23,265 bases of DNA, from assembly GCA_041740995.1 (NCBI GenBank), contig JBGSKY010000202.1, positions 1 through 23,265 of the forward strand. The letters are read 5' to 3'. Position numbers and translations under genes: made by a program. Of the stretch, positions 1 through 8,373 are shown piece by piece. The DNA comes from JBGSKY01 sp041740995. Lineage in GTDB: Bacteria > Planctomycetota > Planctomycetia > Pirellulales > Pirellulaceae. A model generated the notes under the pieces. That model was given only the letters and a program-made list of their open reading frames with translations, was not told the origin of the DNA and searched no databases. Positions within the stretch are counted from its first letter, which is position 1; each line of letters opens with the position of its first letter.

Positions 1-1
1 G

Positions 2-550
2 CTGCCACTCGATACAGATAACGATTTGTTGATCATCAACGACGCGACTACTACCGCAATTGGTGAAATTACGCATATGACCGGCCGATTGCTTTCGGAG
101 ACCGGTTCACCACTTCGAAACGCGTTGGTTGAGATTTGGCAGGTAGATCATAATGGAGCTTATTTACATTCGGGCACCAACAATGCCGACAAACGAGACA
201 AGAATTTTCAAGGATACGGTCGCTTTTTGACCGACTCCAAAGGTCAATATTATTTCCGAACCGTCAAGCCTGTGGCCTATCCCGGTCGTACACCGCACAT
301 CCATTTCGCGGTTAGCAAAAATGGTCATCGGATTTTGACGACGCAGATGTTGATCAAAGGCGAACCGGCCAATGAAAAAGATGGCGTTTTCCGTAGCATT
401 CGCGATCTCAAGGCGCGGGAATCGGTGATGGCTGCCTTTGAGCCAATTGCGGATTCGAAAGTCGGCGAACTAGCGGCGAACTTCAATATCGTTCTCGGTC
501 AAACCGCATTCGAGGACGACGCTGGCAAAATGCGGGCACCGCGTGGCTAA
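2..550 (+). CDS. Intradiol ring-cleavage dioxygenase-like protein (5' partial)
   Basis: This is the 3' part of a protein of the protocatechuate 3,4-dioxygenase/intradiol dioxygenase superfamily, non-heme Fe(III) enzymes that open catechol rings between the two hydroxyls. The frame is open to the left edge and reads LPLDTDNDLLIIND just before the first possible internal start (TTG at 26), a stretch typical of the family's interior, so the true start lies outside the window. Counting from the TTG, the four expected iron ligands are visible: Tyr46 (NGAYLH), Tyr85 (AYPGR), and His91 and His93 (PHIHF). The barrel core (RNALVEIWQVD, GRFLTDSKGQYYFRT) is intact and the C-terminus looks natural. The substrate cannot be read from sequence; planctomycete members are often exported. 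The sulfatase remnant follows 51 bases downstream on the same strand, so they may once have shared a transcript. Confidence 0.85.
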   Translation: MPLDTDNDLLIINDATTTAIGEITHMTGRLLSETGSPLRNALVEIWQVDHNGAYLHSGTNNADKRDKNFQGYGRFLTDSKGQYYFRTVKPVAYPGRTPHIHFAVSKNGHRILTTQMLIKGEPANEKDGVFRSIRDLKARESVMAAFEPIADSKVGELAANFNIVLGQTAFEDDAGKMRAPRG

Positions 551-601
551 CTGTCATTAGTCGGTTGTCCCTCGGACGTCCTCTTAAAACGATTGCTGCC
601 C

Positions 602-1006
602 ATGAAACTTGCTCGATTGTGTATGCTGTTGACGCTTGTCATATCAGCGTCAAGTTCGTTCCCGCTCAATGCCCAGCAATCTACTGCTTCCAACCGGCCG
701 AACGTGCTGTTTATTGCGATCGACGATTTGAATCACCGGGTTTCCCATCTAGGTGTAAATCCGCAAACGAAGACACCCAATATCGATCGACTTGCCGCGT
801 CCGGGGTCTCGTTCCATAAGGCGTATTGTGCAGCGCCAGCTTGTAATCCATCGCGGATTGCGCTGATGTCGGGTTTGCGACCGAGTACCATTGGCTGTTA
901 CGACAACGCTCAGCCTTGGGAAGCGGCCGTGAGCGTCGACAAACTGCTGAACACGATGATGCGTTGCTCCGCAGGGGGCCAGGCCCTTTTTCGGATAGGC
1001 TCTTAA
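602..1006 (+). pseudogene. Truncated secreted sulfatase (N-terminal fragment)
   Basis: This encodes the first part of a type I sulfatase, an exported enzyme that hydrolyses sulfate esters using a formylglycine made from Cys or Ser. From the ATG at 602 the protein is 134 residues. It has a signal peptide (about 1-24, ending LNAQQ), the metal-binding start RPNVLFIAIDDL with the Asp pair, and the sulfatase signature C-N-P-S-R followed by IALMSGLRPS. Sulfatases usually have 450-600 residues, and this frame stops soon after the segment that normally leads into the second strand region (QPWEAAVSVDKLLNT). The last ~15 residues no longer resemble the family, and mqnB starts 29 bases later, so the rest is deleted, not merely frameshifted. 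The fragment cannot form the active site. An in-frame TTG at 593 exists, but the ATG at 602 starts the signal peptide directly. Confidence 0.82.
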
Positions 1007-1035
1007 GCCGGAAAGAATTGCATTGAATTGCTTTG

Positions 1036-1776
1036 ATGAATAAGCCCCCAAGCGCACGAGTCTTAATACTTGTGCCGACAACTCAAGAGCTCGCCGTCAT
1101 TGAATCGCAGGTACCGAAGTCCTGGATCTTGCCATCCTCTTCGGTTGGCCGCTCAGGCAACGTCGATTCAACGCAACAAACCATCCTCGAAGTTTGCGGA
1201 TTTGGTCCGATTATTTCCGCTGCTCGGACTTCAATGTTGCTGTCCAAATGGGAACCGTCGCGTGTCATTCTGTTTGGAATTGCTGGAGGCTTGAGCGACA
1301 AATTGACAATTGGATCGGCACACGTGTTCGATGAAGTTGCCTGCTATGGAATTGGAGCAGGTGCGGGCGATGAATATCAGACAGCAACTGAACTTGGTTG
1401 GTCGAAGTGGCAAATTGAATCTGCTCGCTTAGAAGACACGCAAATGCAGAAAATTGAAGAGCTGATTCATATCCGTTCATTGCAACAAGAATGCGATCCT
1501 TCAAACCTTGATATAGTACGACTGCTATTGCTCACTACAACGACTGCATCAGCACATTTTCGCGACGCCGAGAACAAACTAAAAAAGTTTCCGAATGCTA
1601 TTGCCGAAGACATGGAGGGTTTTTCGGTCGCAGTCGCCTGTCATTTGCATTCGATTCCGTTAGACATTATCCGAGGGATTTCCAATCGAGCTGGTGATCG
1701 AAACCATGCAAATTGGAACGTTCGGCAAGCGATGATATCGGCTTTCGCACTCGTGCGAGAAAGGTGTGAAGAATGA
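1036..1776 (+). CDS. mqnB: Futalosine hydrolase
   Basis: A nucleoside-phosphorylase-fold hydrolase of 246 residues that removes hypoxanthine from futalosine to give dehypoxanthine futalosine, a step of the alternative (futalosine) menaquinone pathway in the cytoplasm. Visible features are the N-terminal strand ARVLILVPT, the glycine-rich GFGPIISAA and FGIAGGL (81-86) base/ribose-pocket segments, the purine-nucleosidase motif EDMEGF (191-196) with the ribose-binding Met-Glu, and SNRAGDR (216-222), common in MqnB. Length fits the family. ATG at 1036 is chosen over the TTG one codon upstream. The stop overlaps the next start as ATGA, so mqnB and mqnD are translationally coupled. A general MTA/SAH nucleosidase is the main alternative, but the mqnD neighbour makes MqnB much more likely. 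Confidence 0.9.
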   Translation: MNKPPSARVLILVPTTQELAVIESQVPKSWILPSSSVGRSGNVDSTQQTILEVCGFGPIISAARTSMLLSKWEPSRVILFGIAGGLSDKLTIGSAHVFDEVACYGIGAGAGDEYQTATELGWSKWQIESARLEDTQMQKIEELIHIRSLQQECDPSNLDIVRLLLLTTTTASAHFRDAENKLKKFPNAIAEDMEGFSVAVACHLHSIPLDIIRGISNRAGDRNHANWNVRQAMISAFALVRERCEE

Positions 1777-2633
1777 GTCGCGCAATTCGGCTTGGGATTT
1801 CAACTTGTCCTAACGATACGTTTACGTTTCACGCGCTGATGACCAAGCAGGTCGATTGGCGAGGAATCGAATTCAATGTGGAGCTTTTGGATATCCAAAC
1901 GCTGAACGAACGTCTCTTTGATTTCGAAGCTCCAAATAAGTTCGATGTCGCCAAAGCGAGTTTTCATGCAGCGATATTGTTAGCCGATCGATTTTGTGTG
2001 CTGCCAACTGGCTCGGCGCTCGGCTTTGGCGTAGGGCCACTTCTGCTCTCCTCGATCGCGAATACGAAGCCTCAGCAAGCTTCGCAAATCACGTTATGTC
2101 CTGGTTCAGAAACGACCGCGACGTTACTCTTTCGGCTATTTTATCCGGAAACAACGAGGATTGAGCAGGTCGTCTTTTCTGAAATTATGCCAAGGCTTCA
2201 AACGCAGCAAGCCGATTTTGGCGTATGCATTCACGAAGGCCGTTTTACATGGCGTCAGCAGGGTTTACACCTCGTCGAAGACCTAGGGACTCGCTGGGAA
2301 AAAGAGACCAATTCACCGCTGCCATTGGGTGGCATTGTTGCGTCAAAGTCATTGCCTCAAGATTTAATCGCCGATGTGCAATTGGTTGTCTACGATTCGT
2401 TGAAGTTTGCATTAGAAAACCGTGACGATGCTCTCAAGACGATGCGTGCTTTTGCTCAGGAGTTTGACGATTTGGTGCTAATGCAGCATGTCGACCTTTA
2501 CGTTAACCAATGGACGCAAGAATTAGGCAGCGTTGGTCAGCGGGCATTAGACGAATTGCATCGCCGTGCAATCAATGCAGGTGTCGTTGATATTAACTGG
2601 CCAAAATTGATGCTCTTTAGCGATAAAAAATAA
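1773..2633 (+). CDS. mqnD: 1,4-dihydroxy-6-naphthoate synthase
   Basis: A periplasmic-binding-protein-fold lyase of 286 residues that converts cyclic dehypoxanthine futalosine to 1,4-dihydroxy-6-naphthoate, the naphthoquinone-ring precursor in futalosine-route menaquinone synthesis. Diagnostic segments are LGISTCPNDTFTFHALM (8-23), the LNERLF stretch, DVAKASFHA (58-66) and VCIHEGRFTW (151-160), which carries the conserved His154 thought to be catalytic. Length and overall pattern match MqnD; there is no signal peptide, consistent with a cytoplasmic enzyme. The start ATG overlaps the stop of mqnB (ATGA at 1773-1776). The gene ends 90 bases before a convergent gene. Other pathway genes (mqnA, mqnC, mqnE) are not in this window. 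Confidence 0.94.
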   Translation: MSRAIRLGISTCPNDTFTFHALMTKQVDWRGIEFNVELLDIQTLNERLFDFEAPNKFDVAKASFHAAILLADRFCVLPTGSALGFGVGPLLLSSIANTKPQQASQITLCPGSETTATLLFRLFYPETTRIEQVVFSEIMPRLQTQQADFGVCIHEGRFTWRQQGLHLVEDLGTRWEKETNSPLPLGGIVASKSLPQDLIADVQLVVYDSLKFALENRDDALKTMRAFAQEFDDLVLMQHVDLYVNQWTQELGSVGQRALDELHRRAINAGVVDINWPKLMLFSDKK

Positions 2634-2723
2634 GCGTACGGCAATTCTGAGGCAGAACTTCGTTTGAACTAGCATGTTGGTTTGAATCGCCAGTCACCAC
2701 ACGCACCTTCTGTCATGACCAAG

Positions 2724-4151
2724 TCACGAATTGATTTCTTCGTCAACGCCGTAGTTTCGCAATTTGTCTCGCAACGTCCCGCGATGAATTCCAAGCAGTT
2801 CTGCAGACTTAGCGCGATTGCCATTGCTCAACTGCAGGGCAAGTCTGAAAAGTGTAGGTTCGATTTGAGCCAATAACTGCTCGTGCAAGTTTATCGCGTA
2901 CTTGTCCGCATCGATTCGATCTTGAAACCAGCGTGTCGTTGCCGCTTCGAGAAGTTCTTCTGACGAAGCGGTTTGATGGATCAAAGATGGTTGAGATTCT
3001 GGAATGTCTTCAATTGACAAGATTCGTCCACGACTGACTATCGCAGCATGTTCGATTGCATTTCGAAGCTCGCGAACATTGCCTAACCATGGGCGATGCA
3101 TTAAAGAATCGATCAGTGTATCGTTAAGCATGGTTTCTGGTTCTTCAAAACCAAGGCGTCTAAGGAAATGCGAACATAGCGGAAGGAGATCCTCAGTTCG
3201 CTCGCGTAATGGCGGCAAATGAATGTGCATTCCATTCAAGCGATAGTAAAGATCTTCGCGGAAACGACCGTCACGGACACGAGAAAAAAGATCGGTATTG
3301 GTTGCCGCGATTATTCGCACGTTGCAAGCAGTTAACTCAGTTGACCCAACGCGAGCGAAACTACCTTGTTCAAGTACACGTAGCAACTTGACTTGTACGT
3401 TGAGTGATAGATCGCCGACTTCGTCCAAAAGAATCGTTCCTCTTTCGGCACGTGCGAAAAGACCTTCGTGATCAAAAAGGGCGCCTGGGAAAGCGCCTTT
3501 AACATGTCCGAATAACTCGCTTTCAACGAGATCCGGATTGAGCGAGACTGGTGAGATAGGCAAGTAGATCTGATCTGCACGATCGCTATATCGATGAATC
3601 GCTTCCGCAAATAGCTCTTTGCCCGTTCCTGTCTCGCCGGTGATGAGGACAGAAAGATCGCTTGCGGCGACCAACGCAGTTTGACGATAGGCATGTTGAA
3701 TTCCCGGCGAGCTGCCAATAATTTCATTTTTTGAAATGCTGCGGTCGATTGGCTTGGGCATGTTCCGTGCCGCCGGTCGGGACTGAAGTGCTTTGCGACA
3801 TACCTGACCAATTGCCTCCAGACCAAACGGTTTGGTTAGATAATCACTCGCTCCGTTTTGAACAGCGGTCACAGCGGTTTCCAAATCGCCAAACGCAGTC
3901 ATTATGACCACCGGACATTCTTCGTCGATCGCGAGAAACTTCGGTAAAGCGCTGGTGCCACTTTCATGAGGTAATCGAACGTCCAACAATATTAAATTCG
4001 GATGAGACTTTTTTGCAATCGACAGTCCTTCCTCAGCAGACGAAGCGGTTGAAACCTGCAACCCTTCTTCTTCAAGCATCCGTTTCAAGGCCCAACAAAT
4101 TGACGGTTCATCGTCAACCACTAGTATAAGATTCTTACTTGTTTTCTGCAT
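2724..4151 (-). CDS. Sigma-54-dependent response regulator, NtrC type, with GAFPGA loop
   Basis: A 475-residue NtrC-family transcription activator. Residues 8-125 are a receiver domain with acidic pocket Asp13/Asp14, phosphoacceptor Asp57 (ILLDVRL) and Lys107 (TKPF). Residues 143-385 are the AAA+ sigma-54 interaction domain: Walker A GETGTGKE (172-179), Walker B ILLDEVGD (240-247) and candidate arginine fingers in RFREDLYYRLN. Residues 435-470 are a Fis-type helix-turn-helix (NRAKSAELLGIHRGTL). The loop that contacts sigma-54, normally GAFTGA, reads GAFPGA (219-224), and the usual N-C-A region before it is diverged to SPVSLNP. ATG at 4151 is used because it starts just before the receiver strand; an upstream in-frame TTG at 4232 would overlap the kinase. 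It lies 65 bases downstream of the kinase gene on the same strand, so it is the kinase's probable partner. The target genes are not evident. Confidence 0.92.
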   Translation of the reverse strand: MQKTSKNLILVVDDEPSICWALKRMLEEEGLQVSTASSAEEGLSIAKKSHPNLILLDVRLPHESGTSALPKFLAIDEECPVVIMTAFGDLETAVTAVQNGASDYLTKPFGLEAIGQVCRKALQSRPAARNMPKPIDRSISKNEIIGSSPGIQHAYRQTALVAASDLSVLITGETGTGKELFAEAIHRYSDRADQIYLPISPVSLNPDLVESELFGHVKGAFPGALFDHEGLFARAERGTILLDEVGDLSLNVQVKLLRVLEQGSFARVGSTELTACNVRIIAATNTDLFSRVRDGRFREDLYYRLNGMHIHLPPLRERTEDLLPLCSHFLRRLGFEEPETMLNDTLIDSLMHRPWLGNVRELRNAIEHAAIVSRGRILSIEDIPESQPSLIHQTASSEELLEAATTRWFQDRIDADKYAINLHEQLLAQIEPTLFRLALQLSNGNRAKSAELLGIHRGTLRDKLRNYGVDEEINS

Positions 4152-4216
4152 TTCAAATAGATGCTTTTTGAGTACGGTAGTAGCGGAAAATAAAGACACG
4201 TTCACACGTTCGCCAA

Positions 4217-5683
4217 CTATGCCTGTTTGCAAATAAACTCAAAAGTGGTCCGATTCTCAAGACGAAACCATCGAACACTTCCGTTGAGATGCTGGGCTGC
4301 GCGTTGTACCAACGGTAATCCCAATCCAAGTCCTTCGGGTTTTGAAGTGACAAACGGATCAAAAATATGACCCGATATTGAATCAGGAATCCCAGGACCG
4401 TTGTCAACGATGAGAATGCGGATATTTGTTTGATTATCACATTCCGCACTTACCTGAATCACGGTTGCCGCTTGCATCGCATTCATGATCAAATTGGAGA
4501 CTGCGGCGATCAAAGTAGAACCATCAGTAACATAAACATTCGTTAGATCAGACAACACCTTCCATTCCAATTCAACGCGTAAATGTTTCGCTAGAATTGA
4601 GTGCGTCGATTGCAGATCAGACAAACAATCGGATAGCAAAGTGGATCGATCGCTATCCTGGATCCCTCCACCAACGAGTAAAATTCTTCGTACATAGTCT
4701 TCAGCAATGCCCAATTGTTTTATCGCGATTTGAATCCCTTCGTCATCTGCTTGGACGCACTTCCGATGATGCAACTCCATCGCTAACCGAGAGCCAGTCA
4801 ACGTGTTTCGGAGCTGATGCGCCATCCCGCCCGCGATCTGATGCAGCAATTTTTCACTTTGCTGTCGATTAACTTCGTTCCAAAGTTGTTTCAACTGCGC
4901 GGCCATCGAATTGACTGCCGTACCAAGTCGTCCAACTTCGTCGTTCGATGTGTCGGAAACGCCGCCAGCAAAATTGCCGCCAGCAATCGATTCAACCTGA
5001 CTTTGCAGTCGAATCAGTCTCCGCACCAATTGGCTTGAGAGAATAAAGCTCACGGAACTTAGGAGCAGAACACTGGTTAATCCGGTTGCAAGCGGTAAGT
5101 ACGCAGCGCGACGTCCTGCCGCCTCGACAACTTCTTGCTCGACCAGCACCACAACGCGTTCGGCTGAGTCTTGATTGATGCTTTGTTGTGATCTTGAGAC
5201 CTCAAAAGCCAAATATGTCTGCAACTCACCCGAGATCTGCCATCCGCTAGGCAATTGATTTGCTGCATCGTTTTTTTGAAGTAGCCTGCTATTGAAGGTT
5301 GATTCAATTGACCGACGAGTTGTGAGGTTAAAATCTTCCGTGCTGGTTTCAATCTTTCCATTCCGATTGAACGTTATTAATTCAGTTGACGTTAGATCTG
5401 CAAGTGATTGAAGCACCATCGGAGTCAGAGGAAAACTCGATCGTTGAAGCGTCTGCTCGATGCCGTCAACGCGATGTCGAACTTCGTCTATCGCTTGCCT
5501 CTGACCGACATATCGAGATAAAAATGCGACTGCAATTGACGCAATTAATGCAGCCAAGATCAGCGGCAAGAGCGTTCGAACGCTTAACGAAGTAAAGCTT
5601 GATTTTTTCAAATGTACTAAGTTTATCCGCTTACGGACCGATCTCACAAGCTCGTCAGCGTTTTGTTGAAAATGCGACTGCAA
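4217..5683 (-). CDS. Membrane sensor histidine kinase (HAMP-HisKA-HATPase)
   Basis: A 488-residue sensor kinase that should phosphorylate the response regulator encoded just downstream. TM1 is at about 35-56 (VRTLLPLILAALIASIAVAF), followed by an extracytoplasmic region of about 140 residues with no recognised sensor domain, TM2 at about 195-217 and a HAMP linker (218-270). The dimerisation/phosphoacceptor helix carries GGMAHQLRN with His289. The ATPase domain has an N box (NLIMNAMQA, 397-405), G1 DNGPGIP (427-433), an F box (FDPFVTSK) and a G2 box GLGLGL (451-456). All catalytic motifs are present. The start is uncertain: TTG at 5683 is the first start after an in-frame stop, and TTG at 5611 would begin closer to TM1; no Shine-Dalgarno is clear for either and no ATG precedes TM1. 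HQLRN-type kinases often pair with NtrC-type regulators, as here. Confidence 0.92.
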   Translation of the reverse strand: MQSHFQQNADELVRSVRKRINLVHLKKSSFTSLSVRTLLPLILAALIASIAVAFLSRYVGQRQAIDEVRHRVDGIEQTLQRSSFPLTPMVLQSLADLTSTELITFNRNGKIETSTEDFNLTTRRSIESTFNSRLLQKNDAANQLPSGWQISGELQTYLAFEVSRSQQSINQDSAERVVVLVEQEVVEAAGRRAAYLPLATGLTSVLLLSSVSFILSSQLVRRLIRLQSQVESIAGGNFAGGVSDTSNDEVGRLGTAVNSMAAQLKQLWNEVNRQQSEKLLHQIAGGMAHQLRNTLTGSRLAMELHHRKCVQADDEGIQIAIKQLGIAEDYVRRILLVGGGIQDSDRSTLLSDCLSDLQSTHSILAKHLRVELEWKVLSDLTNVYVTDGSTLIAAVSNLIMNAMQAATVIQVSAECDNQTNIRILIVDNGPGIPDSISGHIFDPFVTSKPEGLGLGLPLVQRAAQHLNGSVRWFRLENRTTFEFICKQA

Positions 5684-5971
5684 AACAATGCTTGTAACAA
5701 TTTAGTTGCCGGTTGAAGATCGCTCATAGGCGTCTCAAAATACGTACAAACAAACTGCTTTCAATCGAGCGGCGGAAATTTAATCTTTGAGGGCGGGATT
5801 TTCATCGCGAGCCTTTCTAGGGCAAATTTTTTGCCAAGAATTGATGCCGACAAGTAAGCTACGTCGACGTATCTTCCACGCGAAGGGTGTAGACTGTTTG
5901 GTCCGAGATTCGGTTTCTCGGAAGTTCTAAACGCAACTTTCTGCGATTGAAAACCCAAAATTTTATACGAC

Positions 5972-6733
5972 ATGTTTCGATATAGGTCGAGGCTTTTGGC
6001 GACCGTTTTTGTCATTACAGTTCTTTTGGCATTGTGGGGCTATCGGATCGTCAATACGCGGCTTCCTGATTCAGAGGTCATCTCAGTAGACTCTGCGACA
6101 ACGTTTGATGAATCCGGTTTGTCGATACTGGCTCTAGGCGACTCGTATACGATCGGTGAAAACGTCGAAATCTTTGAACGCTGGCCGATGCAGCTTGCGT
6201 TTCGATTGCAACGAAAAGCGTTCGCAGTCGCAAAACCTACTTTTGTGGCCGATTCAGGTTGGATGACGACTGATCTTTCGGAAGCAATTCGATCAAGAAA
6301 ATTAAGCCAAGCTTACGATCTCGTCTTTCTGATGATCGGAGTGAACGATCAGTACAGAGGTAGCCCCGAAGAAGATTTTCGGCAGCATTTCAAAGTTGTG
6401 CTTGACCAAGCAATTCAGCTCGCCAGCGACGACGCTGCAAAGGTCTTCGCGATTGAAATTCCGGACTGGGGTGCAACACCATTCGGGGCATTTAATAAGC
6501 CCGCTCAAATCGATCAACAGATCGCGGCATTCGACATGATTATTCAAAACGAATGCCGTACTGCTGGAGTCGTCGTCATACCGCTCACAAACATATCGAG
6601 AGAGGTATGGTGGAATCCTTCCAAGTTGCTTACAGACGACGACCTTCATCCAAGTGGGTTAACCTATGCACGATGGGCCGACCATCTGATGCCGTTCATC
6701 GAGAATAAGCTGTCCAATGGAATTGAACGATGA
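5972..6733 (+). CDS. Membrane-anchored SGNH/GDSL hydrolase
   Basis: A 253-residue SGNH-fold esterase/lipase-like protein. Residues 8-24 form an uncleaved-looking hydrophobic anchor, so the catalytic domain probably faces the periplasm. Block I is LALGDSY with nucleophile Ser58, block III is IGVND with Asn125, and block V is DDLHPSG, giving the Asp223/His226 pair. The block II glycine is probably in ADSGW (Gly96). Length suits the family. Substrate is unknown; acyl or acetyl esters of carbohydrates are common for relatives, but this is inference. It is transcribed divergently from the kinase gene across 288 bases in which no clear promoter consensus was found; TATACG lies only a few bases before the ATG. 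Confidence 0.87.
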   Translation: MFRYRSRLLATVFVITVLLALWGYRIVNTRLPDSEVISVDSATTFDESGLSILALGDSYTIGENVEIFERWPMQLAFRLQRKAFAVAKPTFVADSGWMTTDLSEAIRSRKLSQAYDLVFLMIGVNDQYRGSPEEDFRQHFKVVLDQAIQLASDDAAKVFAIEIPDWGATPFGAFNKPAQIDQQIAAFDMIIQNECRTAGVVVIPLTNISREVWWNPSKLLTDDDLHPSGLTYARWADHLMPFIENKLSNGIER

Positions 6734-6767
6734 TCATTCCTCGACGTTCTGCTTTCGTTTATTCGCT

Positions 6768-7685
6768 TCAATTCGGTGTCTGGTTTCGTTCACCGCTGGC
6801 TCGGGTTGCAAGCGCGCGATAGGTAATCAGATCAATGCTCTCATTGATAAAAGTCACTGAACCGTCAGCGTAGACGAAATTGCAGCCGCCCACATGAAGG
6901 CTGCCGAAGTCATCAAAGTGTCCCGTCGCAGTATTGGGCGCATGGTCGGTGATACCTAAAATCCTAGCCGCGTGCTCTCTTGCGTTTGGAATGATCCCAT
7001 GCCAAATGCTACCTCCCAATCGAGAAGATCGTTCGCCGACAAGGAAAGTATTACTTGTGCCATCGGTTATCTGGGAGGTTCTCAAGTTGCTGTTTCCGAA
7101 GAAAATCCCATTGCCGCTGTATTCGTTTCCTTCAAATTCTTCCGTTCCGAAAACACCGACATAGTTTGATTTCGCGATCAGAAACAGCGTTTCCCCTTCG
7201 TCGACATTGACGCCAGGCTCTTCCTCTTCGTCGTGGTGATGCCCATCCCCGGAGTCGTGGAGTTCGCCTTCTCCAATACGAAAGGTTCGCTGCCCGATAT
7301 CGGATGGACAAACAAGCGATGGCATTGTTTGTGGCAATAGTCGTTCATGCTCAACAGCTTCGATTCCGACGGACCAATTGATCTGGTTAAAGACGACTGA
7401 TTGATCCATTTGAGCAAGTATTCTGGCGTTCCATCCCCAGCCTGGCAGATCGTCGCGAGCTTCTGTTCCGATCCATCCACTTGGCAATTTTCGATAGGTC
7501 GATTCATAGGCCATGGTCGCGATGCCAAGTTGTCGAATCTGGCTTTGACAACTGGTTCGCCGGGCGGATTCCCTCGCATTTTGAATGGCCGGCAGCAAGA
7601 GTCCGGCTAAGAGTCCGATGATTGCGATGACTACCAATAATTCGACTAACGTGAAGCCAAGCCGATTCGAACGATTCCAATACAT
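6768..7685 (-). CDS. DUF1559 prepilin-like protein with His/acid-rich insert
   Basis: A 305-residue protein of the DUF1559 family, which is hugely expanded in planctomycetes. The N-terminus is a type IV prepilin-like signal: basic leader NRLG, cleavage expected between Gly10 and Phe11, then FTLVELLVVIAIIGLLAG with Glu at mature position 5. The segment NARESARRTSCQSQIRQLG is the usual DUF1559 continuation, the middle has the TDGTSNTFLVGE motif (207-218), and the C-terminus carries VYADGSVTFI (271-280), the H-X9-DG-like ending. An unusual insert at about 142-165 is rich in His, Asp and Glu (HDSGDGHHHDEEEE) and could bind a divalent metal; this is inference. The function of the family is not established; a pseudopilin-like surface role is assumed. 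The His/Cys-rich gene lies upstream on the same strand. Confidence 0.93.
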   Translation of the reverse strand: MYWNRSNRLGFTLVELLVVIAIIGLLAGLLLPAIQNARESARRTSCQSQIRQLGIATMAYESTYRKLPSGWIGTEARDDLPGWGWNARILAQMDQSVVFNQINWSVGIEAVEHERLLPQTMPSLVCPSDIGQRTFRIGEGELHDSGDGHHHDEEEEPGVNVDEGETLFLIAKSNYVGVFGTEEFEGNEYSGNGIFFGNSNLRTSQITDGTSNTFLVGERSSRLGGSIWHGIIPNAREHAARILGITDHAPNTATGHFDDFGSLHVGGCNFVYADGSVTFINESIDLITYRALATRASGERNQTPN

Positions 7686-7812
7686 ATCAATTTCCAGCCA
7701 TATATTTTCAACGGGTCATAACAAACAAAAATTCCGCGGTGGATGCGTAACGATTGAAGCAATGGCTGCGATTTGCTAGAGGCAGAACAGCGGTTTGCGG
7801 TTAGTAAATTTC

Positions 7813-7917
7813 CGCAGCTGAATTTTGATTCAAGCTTGCCAATCGTAGGCCAAGACCCGTCCGGGCTTGCAAAAGCTTGCCAGGAAAGGTCCTGGCCTAT
7901 TCAAAAATCAAGCTGCG
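7813..7917. repeat. 105-bp imperfect inverted repeat (MITE-like or long hairpin)
   Basis: The outer ends CGCAGCT and AGCTGCG are exact inverted copies. The next ~12 bases on each side (GAATTTTGATTC left; ATTCAAAAATC right) are near-complementary, and AGGCCAAGACC (7847-7857) pairs with GGTCCTGGCCT (7888-7898) with one mismatch. The left arm carries an extra AAGCTTGCCAATCGT whose first ten bases recur as AAGCTTGCCA in the centre (7873-7882). A smaller nested stem CCAGGA-AAGG-TCCTGG lies at 7880-7895. It sits between two same-strand genes and contains no ORF. It may be a miniature mobile element or an intercistronic attenuator. Confidence 0.6.
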
Positions 7918-7938
7918 ACGAAATACTAGAAGTAATCG

Positions 7939-8373
7939 TTAAGCATTGAGAGCTGCCGGTGGACCGCGAGAAAGATAGCCAGCCGTTAGCTGGCGGCTCT
8001 GTTGAGAACGTACGTCCGGCAGCAAGTTAAAGAGCGGTTTGAATTCCGAAGAAACCAATAATATGGCACTTGGCGATCCGAACTGGCCTAACCAAAAGCA
8101 GACCCCGCATTCATGGTCATGCGAGTCGACCATTTCGCCAGACTTAAGCGGCTTAAGGTCGCGGACTGAATCGCATTGGTGGTGTGAATGATTGCAGGCT
8201 TGATTGCCCACGTGATCACGTTCTGAGGCGACAGCGTTTTGCTCAGCCGCCACCATCCGATGATCGCACTGCGCAGCATGGCAGATCGCATGGTGCAAGC
8301 ACAACGGAATTGGTCCGCTGCCAGAGACCATCAGCGTCCAAAGGATCGCGAATTTTAGGGCGAAGTTAAGCAC
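7939..8373 (-). CDS. Small exported His/Cys-rich protein
   Basis: A 144-residue protein of unknown function. Residues 1-24 look like a signal peptide (LNFALKFAILWTLMVSGSG). The mature part has seven Cys (25, 31, 36, 60, 67, 89, 92) and about ten His, grouped as CLHHAICHAAQCDH, CNHSHHQC and HDHECGVC, which look like metal-binding clusters. A hydrophobic stretch at about 99-108 and the ending SRGPPAALNA resemble small exported metal-associated proteins seen near heavy-metal transport genes; this is a resemblance, not an assignment. The start is GTG at 8373, since the frame is closed by TGA three codons upstream. It precedes the DUF1559 gene on the same strand by 253 bases; both are rich in His, suggesting a shared metal-related context. 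Confidence 0.66.
   Translation of the reverse strand: MLNFALKFAILWTLMVSGSGPIPLCLHHAICHAAQCDHRMVAAEQNAVASERDHVGNQACNHSHHQCDSVRDLKPLKSGEMVDSHDHECGVCFWLGQFGSPSAILLVSSEFKPLFNLLPDVRSQQSRQLTAGYLSRGPPAALNA

Noticed and set aside
971..991. GGGCC-A-GGCCC followed by TTTTT as a terminator
   Set aside because: The loop would be a single base; the alternative pairing leaves only a 3-bp stem.
749..1081. Minus-strand ORF of 110 residues over the sulfatase
   Set aside because: It is antisense to a clear sulfatase signature and has no motif of its own.
4153..4449. Minus-strand ORF of 98 residues over the kinase 3' end
   Set aside because: It lies in another frame of the kinase ATPase domain, whose motifs are unmistakable.
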